A stretch of DNA of 64,000 bases from CAYGTO01 sp964352815 (lineage in GTDB: Bacteria > Pseudomonadota > Alphaproteobacteria > Rickettsiales > UBA3002). The notes below the pieces were generated by a model. That model searched no databases. It was not told where the DNA came from and was given only the letters and a program-made list of their open reading frames with translations. Position 1 is the stretch's first letter. Every line of letters begins with the position of its first letter. Positions 49,880 to 57,713 of the stretch are shown here, one piece after another. Location of the stretch: the NCBI GenBank assembly GCA_964352815.1, contig CAYGTO010000005.1:62001-126000 (forward strand), in the 5' to 3' direction. A program made the position numbers and the translations under genes.

Positions 49880-49945
49880 AGGCCTCCATAGGCGTGGTCT
49901 TGGTCTCCCAAAACACCGGATGGGCGAGGCCCATATGCCTATGTG
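49880..49945 (-). promoter_or_regulatory. Candidate structured leader RNA of rpsB-tsf
   Basis: Read 5' to 3' on the minus strand, an outer stem CATAGGC / GCCTATG (49937-49943 with 49887-49893) encloses a strong hairpin GTTTTGG-GAGA-CCAAGAC (49897-49914) capped by a GNRA tetraloop, and the alternative stem GGCCTC / GAGGCC (49881-49886 with a partner near 49927-49932) could compete with a GGGC/GCCC pair. It lies about 25-90 bases before the rpsB start. Ribosomal protein operons often have autoregulatory leaders, which this resembles. Confidence 0.4.
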
Positions 49946-50160
49946 TGTAATGCGAACGGATGTTTAAAGGAATTATGCCCCGAGCACAAGCCTTTTCTTG
50001 GGCGGAATAGTGCTTTTTTCTCAGTGAGATAGCGACGGATTGTCACAAAAGCTTCAAAAAACTCCCGAATGCCTTGTGTTACAATAAAAGAGTGAAAATG
50101 TGGGTTTGTGTAACTAAAAATTGCACAAGCACATGATATTAATGAATAAAATGAGAGTGT
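49946..50160. other. Divergent spacer between rpsB and a large unknown gene
   Basis: This A/T-richer stretch would hold promoters for the minus-strand rpsB-tsf operon and for the plus-strand gene at 50161. I see no confident pair of promoter boxes, and no additional gene. The rpsB leader itself lies to its left. Confidence 0.4.
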
Positions 50161-52503
50161 GTGGAAAGTAAAACCAACAATCTAGACCAAAAGTATGCGG
50201 ATACGTCTCTAAAGATGAGCGATCGCACGCGCACGCTCTTATCTCGGCGTCCTCATTATCTATTTCAGGACAAACGCAGTAATGAAAAGGCTGAAGACGT
50301 CACGACTGAAGCGAGTGATGAAACGAAGAAGGTGTTTTCGCGCACAGCACGCGACCAAAAAAATAGTTACAATCTTCCTAAACGGGAGAAAAAACCGTGG
50401 GACCCTGATTATGATCCATCGCTTCCCAATGGTGGCTTGGAGCCTGAAGATGTTCAGGCGGGCTTTGGTGAGTATCTCTTTGGTAAAACCTTTGAGCGTC
50501 CTCTTGAGCGTGACAAGAATGTTTTCCGTGACCCATGGGCGAAATCATTCGGCGGCCGTGCCGCAATTCGTATCTTTTCGCGTGGGATTCTTGGCTCAGC
50601 GCTCTTTATGTGGGGGCAAACACAAATTACGCGTCAGCTCTCGGAATATAGCCATGTTGGAAAGTTAAACGAGCTTCATAACGGCCAAGCCTTTATGCCA
50701 CTACGCTATATTGCGCGGGGGTTTGACATTACATACGGCAAAGGAGTTGAAAATCTAGCATACGGCATTGCGCGCTTTGCCGGGAAGTCGGTGGAGGATG
50801 CCAGAGCCATCGGCCATAGCTACTTCATGCAGCGCGGGGCACGTTACTTTGCTCGTGAAGCAGAGATGGGAACAGAAGCATTCATGCATTACATGGAAGC
50901 CAATGGCCTAGGCCGCAGTATTGGTGCCGATATGGTCGGTATGACCTTTGATTTCGCGATGGGAAGTGTGGGTGATGCGATGGGTCGTGCTATCGCGAAT
51001 ATATTCGATCCGAACTATCCGAAAGATTGGATGATCGGCGGTAAGTTTAATGAAAAAGCCTTTGTGAACCATTTGGGGCGGACCGTGTGGAAAACCCTAA
51101 CGTATAATCAATTGGAGGATTGGTTCGCTGCGCCATTTTATATCCCGCAAATGCGCGCACAACGCTACATCCTCAACAAAGTTTTCCCTGGGTTTAAATA
51201 TGTAGCGGATCATCAGCGAAATGGTGGTGGGCACGTCTTCTCAGAAGATGGGACAGCGCTTAGAAGTTTTGCATTACCTGGGCTATTGGATCTTCAATTT
51301 CGTTTTATGGGCTATAACTGGTACACGCTCATGTTCCGTGATTTGCATAAGGAAATCAAAGACCGTTGGCGTGATTGGCGCAGCGAGGGATACCCTGTAG
51401 GAGTGCCGGAGATTAGCTTGAACCCCGTAGAGCTGGCGAGTGATGTCGTTGGCGGCGTAGGGCATACGGCACGTTATGTAACAAAGAGCTTGATGAAATC
51501 AGCGATTTATATGGCACCTGCTGTGCCATTCTTCTGGGTGACGCGTACCCCGCAGACCTTGTTTAAAGGGATCCCCATGATGGAAGTTAACGGTGAGGTC
51601 CGTCCACTAACGGCTAAGCAATATGGGGATCACTTGATCGACACTTTTGACTATCGCTCTTTAGATCCTTCAGGGGAGACAACAGTTTATGCTGGTGCTA
51701 AACCAATTAAGCTAAAACATATTGTCGATGGCAAATATGCCGAATGGCCAATTCAAGGCAAAGGAGTGGCTGGAACGGGGCGTCTGCTGAAATGGCCAGG
51801 AAAATTTACCAATTGGATCGGAGAAGGATTGGCAGCCAGAACTAAGAATTTCAGTAAGTTCATTACGGGCACCACCCATGAAATGCAGCATAACACCTTT
51901 ATGCGTGACTTTGCAAATGCGAGTCTAGCATATACGCCTTATATGATCGCCAAAGGGGAAACCGCTATTCTCTACGATAATGCGCTGATGGATAAAGCGC
52001 TTTATAAAACGATCGATGGTCTAACAGAGCTGGATCGCCACAAGATAATCTCAGGCGTGAGAACGGTTCAGAACCTAATTACGCACCCACCCATTTCGTT
52101 AGTTGATCAATCGGCTAGTCGACAGACTGGTCTGGATCGAGCGAAAGAAAAACACCAACGCGCGCGTGTGAAACACCAAGAAAGTATGATTAAGGAAGCT
52201 ATAGCAAAAGGCGTCAGCTTTGCGCCGTATGCACAGCATATGGTGCCGAAGCAGATGATAGAAAAGGTTGGCAGCAAAGTAGCAAACGCCCCAACCCCAG
52301 CTATTCGTGGCGCTAAACTCGATGGGCCGGTCTATGAGGGGCTGACTAAGCCTTCCGCACAGCATCAAGGCTATCGTGAGACATTGAATCGTTATGAAGA
52401 AGCTGCGCTCGAAGCACCGGATTCTATGGTGGATGCGAGCTCGGTGGAGCAAGAGCCACGCATTGCACTCGACCCTAATTACGTTTCAAAAGAGCTGCAT
52501 TAA
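50161..52503 (+). CDS. Large uncharacterised protein (780 residues)
   Basis: I do not recognise this protein or its family. It begins with a GTG after a GAGAG sequence. The first 110 residues are charged and likely disordered (DETKKVFSRTARDQKNSYNLPKREKKPWDPDYD). Residues about 135-160 are moderately hydrophobic (RIFSRGILGSALFMWGQTQITRQL) and residues about 445-465 again (MKSAIYMAPAVPFFWVTRTP), but it is not a clear multi-pass membrane protein. Recurrent features are Arg/Tyr/Phe-rich strings such as GFDITYGKGVENLAYGIARFAG, YNWYTLMFRDLHKEIKDRW and NTFMRDFANASLAYTPYMIAKGE, and a helical Lys/Gln-rich tail. There is no signal peptide or known catalytic motif. It lies between rpsB and glmS in a spot that would normally hold no large gene. 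Its function is unknown. Confidence 0.75.
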   Translation: MESKTNNLDQKYADTSLKMSDRTRTLLSRRPHYLFQDKRSNEKAEDVTTEASDETKKVFSRTARDQKNSYNLPKREKKPWDPDYDPSLPNGGLEPEDVQAGFGEYLFGKTFERPLERDKNVFRDPWAKSFGGRAAIRIFSRGILGSALFMWGQTQITRQLSEYSHVGKLNELHNGQAFMPLRYIARGFDITYGKGVENLAYGIARFAGKSVEDARAIGHSYFMQRGARYFAREAEMGTEAFMHYMEANGLGRSIGADMVGMTFDFAMGSVGDAMGRAIANIFDPNYPKDWMIGGKFNEKAFVNHLGRTVWKTLTYNQLEDWFAAPFYIPQMRAQRYILNKVFPGFKYVADHQRNGGGHVFSEDGTALRSFALPGLLDLQFRFMGYNWYTLMFRDLHKEIKDRWRDWRSEGYPVGVPEISLNPVELASDVVGGVGHTARYVTKSLMKSAIYMAPAVPFFWVTRTPQTLFKGIPMMEVNGEVRPLTAKQYGDHLIDTFDYRSLDPSGETTVYAGAKPIKLKHIVDGKYAEWPIQGKGVAGTGRLLKWPGKFTNWIGEGLAARTKNFSKFITGTTHEMQHNTFMRDFANASLAYTPYMIAKGETAILYDNALMDKALYKTIDGLTELDRHKIISGVRTVQNLITHPPISLVDQSASRQTGLDRAKEKHQRARVKHQESMIKEAIAKGVSFAPYAQHMVPKQMIEKVGSKVANAPTPAIRGAKLDGPVYEGLTKPSAQHQGYRETLNRYEEAALEAPDSMVDASSVEQEPRIALDPNYVSKELH

Positions 52504-52504
52504 T

Positions 52505-54328
52505 TTATTCAACCGTTACCGATTTTGCGAGGTTACGCGGCTGATCGACATCCGTGCCTTTCTGAACGGCCACATGATAGGCCAGCAATTGCGCAGGAAT
52601 CGCGTATAGAATTGGCGCAACAAATGGGTCCACTTCAGGCATGATGATTGTCTCCGCAGCCACATTACTCAGAAGTGAGGCACCATTTTTATCACTGATA
52701 ACAAAAATCGGGGCGCTACGGGCGGCTGCCTCTTGAATATTAGAGGCCATCTTATCAAACAGTGCGTCTGTTGGCGCGATGGCAATGACTGGGACATCTT
52801 CGTCAATCAGCGCTATAGGTCCGTGCTTCATTTCTCCTGCAGGGTAAGCTTCGGCATGGATATAGGAAATCTCTTTCATCTTAAGGGCTGCCTCATAGGC
52901 AATGGCATAGCCCGTGCCGCGTCCAATAAACAACATATCGCGCACATGAATCAATTTCGTTGCAGTCTGCTTGATATGGTCCTCATGGTGTAGAATCTCA
53001 GAAATTTTTGACGGGATTTCGCTAATCGTATGGCAAAGGCGCTGATAGTGCGCCTCTTTGATTGCATTTTTTGCTTTTGCTAGCGCCAGCGTAAAACAAG
53101 CGAGAGTGGTCAGCTGCGTGGTGAAAGCCTTGGTAGATGCAACGCCTATCTCGGGACCTGCATATGTTGGGAGTACGGCGTCGGCTAGGTTGGCCATACT
53201 GCTTTCCGTGACATTGACCACGGCTAAGGTGCGATGGCCAGCATCTTTAACGTAATTCATCGCGGCAAGGGTGTCAGCCGTTTCTCCTGACTGAGAAATG
53301 AAAATAGCTGCCGTATTCTTAGGCAATAGAGGTTCGCGGTATCGAAATTCTGAGGCAATATCGATGTCGACAGGGATTTTGGCGATGGATTCAATCCAAT
53401 AACGTGCGACGCAGCCAGCATAATAGGAGGTGCCACACGCGACGATGCTGATACGCTCAATGTCTACCAGATCGAACGGCAGCTCAGGCATGACCATATG
53501 CCCCTGCTCGGGGTTGTAATAGACATTATAAGTCTGGCCAATGACGGTCGGTTGTTCGTAAATCTCTTTATGCATATAATGGCGGAAATTACCTTTACCT
53601 ATTGCCGCGCCAGTGAGAGCAGTCACTTTAATATTACGTTCGACCGGTGCATGATTCACATCGAAGATTTCAAACCCATCACGCCTAATGAGTGCCCAAT
53701 CCCCATCTTCTAAATAGCATATGGTGTTAGTTAGGGGCGCCAGAGCAATCGCGTCTGAGCCGACAAACATCTCCTCTTCGCCAATGCCGATTGCAAGCGG
53801 AGAGCCCTTGCGCGCGCACAAAATAAAATCCGGATAATCTGCCAGCAAGATAGCCAATGCAAATGCGCCCTCAAGCCGATCAAGACAGGCTTTCATGGCG
53901 TCTTCAGGGGAGAGACCGCTTTCCAACAATAAGGTGAGAAGTTGCGGAATGACTTCGGAATCGGTTTGCGATTGAAAGTTTTGCCCCTTTGCAATGAGCT
54001 CCTCACGCAGCTCAGCGTAATTCTCGATAATGCCATTATGGACAACCGCGACTTTATCGGTAGCGTGTGGGTGGGCGTTGGTCTCATTCGGAATACCATG
54101 CGTTGCCCAGCGCGTGTGTCCAATACCCGTGGTGCCATTTAGCGGTGATTCAGAGAGCTTTGTTTCGAGGTTGTTTAACTTTCCTTCTGCACGCTCACGG
54201 ACAATACTCCCCTCATGAAGTGTCGCGATGCCCGCGGAATCATAGCCACGATACTCCAAGCGCTTCAGTGTTTCTAAAAGCAATGGCTGCGCCGCCTGCT
54301 GACCGATCACTCCAATAATGCCGCACAT
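52505..54328 (-). CDS. glmS: Glucosamine-6-phosphate synthase (isomerizing)
   Basis: GlmS makes glucosamine-6-phosphate from fructose-6-phosphate and glutamine, the entry to peptidoglycan and lipopolysaccharide amino sugars. From MCGIIGVIGQQ (the Cys next to Met is the nucleophile) it is 607 residues, with GIGHTRWATHG, two SIS domains (residues about 285-420 and 455-600, seen as CGTSYYAGCVARYWIE and AEAYPAGEMKHGPIALID), and the conserved C-terminus DQPRNLAKSVTVE. An upstream in-frame ATG would add four residues before the nucleophile and is unlikely. No glmS ribozyme is expected in this group. Confidence 0.97.
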   Translation of the reverse strand: MCGIIGVIGQQAAQPLLLETLKRLEYRGYDSAGIATLHEGSIVRERAEGKLNNLETKLSESPLNGTTGIGHTRWATHGIPNETNAHPHATDKVAVVHNGIIENYAELREELIAKGQNFQSQTDSEVIPQLLTLLLESGLSPEDAMKACLDRLEGAFALAILLADYPDFILCARKGSPLAIGIGEEEMFVGSDAIALAPLTNTICYLEDGDWALIRRDGFEIFDVNHAPVERNIKVTALTGAAIGKGNFRHYMHKEIYEQPTVIGQTYNVYYNPEQGHMVMPELPFDLVDIERISIVACGTSYYAGCVARYWIESIAKIPVDIDIASEFRYREPLLPKNTAAIFISQSGETADTLAAMNYVKDAGHRTLAVVNVTESSMANLADAVLPTYAGPEIGVASTKAFTTQLTTLACFTLALAKAKNAIKEAHYQRLCHTISEIPSKISEILHHEDHIKQTATKLIHVRDMLFIGRGTGYAIAYEAALKMKEISYIHAEAYPAGEMKHGPIALIDEDVPVIAIAPTDALFDKMASNIQEAAARSAPIFVISDKNGASLLSNVAAETIIMPEVDPFVAPILYAIPAQLLAYHVAVQKGTDVDQPRNLAKSVTVE

Positions 54329-54442
54329 ATGCTTCCTCAATTATTTCGGGAGAAGGTAACGGTTTCTGGGTTCGGATCAATGGGTTTGTGAATAGAAAGC
54401 GAGATTGTAAGGACGATTGCATGAACGATAATGAATAATCTT

Positions 54443-54471
54443 TTGTTATTTCAATCGAAATTCGCTATGCT
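54443..54471 (+). promoter_or_regulatory. Candidate sigma70 promoter of the CHASE8 kinase gene
   Basis: TTGTTA (54443-54448), a 17-base spacer and TATGCT (54466-54471) sit about 30 bases before the kinase start. Each box matches four of six consensus bases. Confidence 0.35.
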
Positions 54472-54503
54472 ACGATACGATTTAACGAATTTATACGAAG
54501 GTA

Positions 54504-56021
54504 ATGTTAGGTTCACTCACAGGATCGATTAGGCAACGTCTCACCGTGATTATCACAGTGGCGACAAGTTTGGCAGTATTTGTAGCGGTAACAATGGTGA
54601 GTGTTAGCCACTATTTGACCGCTAATAAAGAATTGGCGAATGAGATTGATATCACAGCTGAACTAACGATTTCACGATTACGCTCAGCGCTTGCGTTTAA
54701 TGACCCGATCCGCGCGCAGGATATTCTCAACACACTGAATACGAACCAAGTGATCGTGCGCGCGTGTTTGTATACGATTGATGAGAAAGTATATGCGGAA
54801 TATGCGAGTTCATTGGTTCAGAGCGGGTGTCCACAAAGAGGCACACTTGCGCTTAAGGATATCGAATCAGACGTGTTGCGCTCATGGAAGCCCATCAGTA
54901 GACTACAGTCGATCGACGGTGTTAGCGATGATGAAGATGTGATTGGGTATCTTTATTTTGAAGGAAATGATAGCCGTATTAGTGAATATTTCTACAACAC
55001 CTTCTTAGTCTCAGCTATGGTGACGCTTGGTGTTATTCTCGTCACCTATTTCTTGGCAGCGTATTTTCAACGCTCCTTATCGCGTCCGATTTATGCGCTT
55101 TCTGATCTCGCTAAGAATGTATCGACGTATAAGGATTATTCAGTGCGGGCGCAGGGGAAAGATCTCGAAGATCTGCCCAAGGAAATTTTGACGCTTTACC
55201 AATCGTTCAACAGCATGCTGACAGAAATTGAAGACCGCGACCGGAAGCTTCGTAAGAAAAACACGGAACTCGTGCAATCTAAAGAGATGGCAGAAGCCGC
55301 GAACCTCTCAAAATCCCAGTTTTTGGCCAATATTAGCCATGAGCTGCGAACGCCACTCAATGCGATTATCGGATTCTCGAATATTTTGGGAAATCAAACC
55401 TTCGGACCGCTCGGAGACCCTAAATATCTCGAATATATCAACGATATCAATGAGTCGGGTGCGCATTTGCTCGACATTATCAACGATATTCTTGATCTGT
55501 CGAAAGCGGAGGCAGGCAAGCTCACGCTTGACCTTGAAGAGTTCCGCACGGATAAAATGATTCAGAAATGCATCAATATTCTCTCGGAGCGCGCATCGCA
55601 AAGTGATGTTACGATTAATACACATTTCCCCGAGCGAATGCCTTACATGGTGGCGGATCGTGTGCGGTTCACGCAGATTGTGCTCAATATCTTATCAAAT
55701 GCGGTGAAATTTACTGAAAAAGGCGGAAAGATTGATATTTCAATCGAAGTGCAAGAGGGAAATAATCATATCTCATTCTTCACGCTGACGATTCAGGATA
55801 CTGGAATCGGTATGAGCCGTCGCGACGTGGAGCAGGCACTGCAGCCATTCGGCCAGATCGATAGCGGGCTGAACCGTAAATATGAAGGGACAGGCCTCGG
55901 TCTCCCACTGACACACAAGCTGGTTGAGTTACACAACGCATCGATGGAAATCCGAAGCGAAGTCGGGAAGGGGACAACCGTCACGCTGCGCTTTATTTCT
56001 GATCCAGGCTTGATTAAATAG
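54504..56021 (+). CDS. CHASE8-domain sensor histidine kinase
   Basis: A membrane sensor kinase of 505 residues. A first helix at about 12-34 precedes an extracytoplasmic CHASE8-like sensor (AELTISRLRSALAFNDPIRAQDILNTL, about 50-160), then a second helix at about 165-188, a HAMP region to about 245, HisKA with the phospho-acceptor His279 in SHELRTPLNAIIGFS, and a HATPase domain with N-box LNILSNAVKF (Asn399) and DTGIGMS (Asp432), ending EGTGLGLPLT. The sequence style around His279 is like the PleC/DivJ/PdhS group of alphaproteobacteria. No response regulator is adjacent; a MarR gene follows on the same strand. Ligand unknown. Confidence 0.9.
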   Translation: MLGSLTGSIRQRLTVIITVATSLAVFVAVTMVSVSHYLTANKELANEIDITAELTISRLRSALAFNDPIRAQDILNTLNTNQVIVRACLYTIDEKVYAEYASSLVQSGCPQRGTLALKDIESDVLRSWKPISRLQSIDGVSDDEDVIGYLYFEGNDSRISEYFYNTFLVSAMVTLGVILVTYFLAAYFQRSLSRPIYALSDLAKNVSTYKDYSVRAQGKDLEDLPKEILTLYQSFNSMLTEIEDRDRKLRKKNTELVQSKEMAEAANLSKSQFLANISHELRTPLNAIIGFSNILGNQTFGPLGDPKYLEYINDINESGAHLLDIINDILDLSKAEAGKLTLDLEEFRTDKMIQKCINILSERASQSDVTINTHFPERMPYMVADRVRFTQIVLNILSNAVKFTEKGGKIDISIEVQEGNNHISFFTLTIQDTGIGMSRRDVEQALQPFGQIDSGLNRKYEGTGLGLPLTHKLVELHNASMEIRSEVGKGTTVTLRFISDPGLIK

Positions 56022-56065
56022 CTGAAATTTATTACAACTAAATATCAATAAGAATGGAGTGATCC

Positions 56066-56524
56066 TTGAAAGAGCAATATATCGAAACGATTTTGTTGGT
56101 AGAGCGTCTACATAGACGTTTTCTTGACGTAGTTAAAACTGAGCTGGATCGTTTGCACATCGATGATATTAATAACGTTCAAACACTCATTCTTTACAAT
56201 ATTAGCGGAGAGCAATTGACCGTCGGTGAGTTGACAAATCGTGGGTATTATCTTGGGTCGAACGTTTCATATAATGTGAAAAAACTAGTCGAGAATGGTT
56301 ATTTGATTCAAGAGCGTGCGCAGCATGATAAGCGCTCGACGCGCGTTCGCCTTTCTGACAAAGGTCAGGAACTCTGCGATAAGATTGATGCGATGTATGA
56401 ATCGCACCTTCAGGCCCTTCAAGAGTCTGAGCAAATGCCGGGCGGATTAAAAGCGCTCAATGATACATTGGGCTCGCTTGAGCGTTTCTGGACAGAGTGC
56501 ATTCGACGAGCATTCCACGCGTAA
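56066..56524 (+). CDS. MarR-family transcriptional regulator (LdtR-like)
   Basis: A 152-residue winged-helix regulator starting with TTG, supported by GGAG six bases upstream. The DNA-binding domain spans about residues 30-105 (NVQTLILYNISGEQLTVGELTNRGYYLGSNVSYNVKKLVENGYLIQERAQHDKRSTRVRLSDKG, read in pieces), with long flanking dimerisation helices. The pattern LTNRGYYLGSNVSYNVKKL and the DKRSTRVRLS wing match the LdtR-type group common in alphaproteobacteria. It sits between a sensor kinase and a TAXI-TRAP operon, so it may control either. Its effector is unknown. Confidence 0.85.
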   Translation: MKEQYIETILLVERLHRRFLDVVKTELDRLHIDDINNVQTLILYNISGEQLTVGELTNRGYYLGSNVSYNVKKLVENGYLIQERAQHDKRSTRVRLSDKGQELCDKIDAMYESHLQALQESEQMPGGLKALNDTLGSLERFWTECIRRAFHA

Positions 56525-56561
56525 AGATCACTCTTACTTCAAAAGCTTACCATTTTCTAAC

Positions 56562-56590
56562 TTGTCTTTACGGGTGATCTTTGCTAGACA
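56562..56590 (+). promoter_or_regulatory. Candidate promoter of TAXI-TRAP operon
   Basis: TTGTCT (56562-56567), 17-base spacer, TAGACA (56585-56590), overlapping a TGATAG alternative. Matches to consensus are modest. It lies about 65 bases before the binding-protein start and after the MarR stop. Confidence 0.3.
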
Positions 56591-56653
56591 TGATAGAGAA
56601 TAAAGTAAGCGCGCAGAAAGATAAGAAAAAACAAAAGAATAAGGATACTTAGT

Positions 56654-57628
56654 ATGAAATTTCTGCTAGCGATAATTGCCCTTTTTACTGCAGCCTTTAC
56701 CCTATCCCCCTCTACATCTGCGATTGCCGCGGATAAATTCGTAACCATCGGAACGGGTGGTGTAACCGGTGTCTATTATCCTGCTGGTGGTGCCATCTGT
56801 CGCCTTGTGAATCGTGGTCGAAAAAACCATGGAATCCGTTGTTCTGTTGAATCTACAGGTGGCTCAATTTACAATTTGAACGCTATTAGTCAGGGTGAAC
56901 TTGATCTTGGCGTGGCCCAGTCTGATTGGCACTATAATGCGTATCACGGCAAGGGAGTATTTAGCAGCCAAGGACCAAACTCTAAGCTTCGTGCTGTGTT
57001 TTCATTACATAGTGAGCCATTCACAGTGGTTGCTCGTGAAGATAGCGGTATCAAAACCTTTGATGATCTTAAAGGTAAGCGTGTAAATATTGGTAATCCA
57101 GGTTCTGGTATGCGTGCGACGATGGAAGAAGTCATGCGTGTAAAAGGTTGGGACCGTGATGTTTTTAGCCTAGTCTCTGAGCTAAAAGCATCAGAGCAGT
57201 CACAAGCGTTGTGTGATAACAAAATTGATGCAATGGTGTTCGCAGCGGGCCATCCAAATGGTTCAATTCAGGAAGTGACCACGACATGTGACACCAATTT
57301 GATCCCAGTGACGGGACCAAAGATTCAGAAATTGATCGATGACAATAGCTATTATGCCAAAGCGATTATCCCTGGCGGAATGTATAATGGCAACCCAGAT
57401 GATATTGAGACGTTTGGTGTGAAAGCGACGTTTGTGACATCAGAGAATGTGAGCGAAGATATGATCTATCAGATCGTTAGGGCTGTGTTCGAGAATTTTG
57501 ATAGTTTCAAAACACTACATTTTGTATTTGCAACACTCAATAAAGAGAAGATGATTACCGATGGGCTGACCGCACCGCTTCATAAGGGTGCTGAGAAATA
57601 CTTCAAGGAAGTTGGGCTCATCAAATAG
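56654..57628 (+). CDS. TAXI-family TRAP solute-binding protein
   Basis: A periplasmic binding protein of the TAXI (TRAP-associated extracytoplasmic immunogenic) family, which delivers a ligand to a fused TRAP permease. The 324 residues begin with a signal peptide (MKFLLAIIALFTAAFTLSPSTSAIA) and the mature start VTIGTGGVTGVYYPAGGAICRL is the family signature, followed by SVESTGGSIYNLNAI, LRAVFSLHSEPFTVVARED and GKRVNIGNPGSGMR. The gene is directly upstream of the fused permease, making a complete transporter. Ligand unknown; other TAXI proteins bind glutamate or related acids. Confidence 0.94.
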   Translation: MKFLLAIIALFTAAFTLSPSTSAIAADKFVTIGTGGVTGVYYPAGGAICRLVNRGRKNHGIRCSVESTGGSIYNLNAISQGELDLGVAQSDWHYNAYHGKGVFSSQGPNSKLRAVFSLHSEPFTVVAREDSGIKTFDDLKGKRVNIGNPGSGMRATMEEVMRVKGWDRDVFSLVSELKASEQSQALCDNKIDAMVFAAGHPNGSIQEVTTTCDTNLIPVTGPKIQKLIDDNSYYAKAIIPGGMYNGNPDDIETFGVKATFVTSENVSEDMIYQIVRAVFENFDSFKTLHFVFATLNKEKMITDGLTAPLHKGAEKYFKEVGLIK

Positions 57629-57713
57629 CCTTTTGTGCGCCTGCGCAGTAAGCGATTGCTTTTTTGTCATTCATTGGTAATCTCCCGCTTTCATAATAAG
57701 AATAGGGAGCGGG

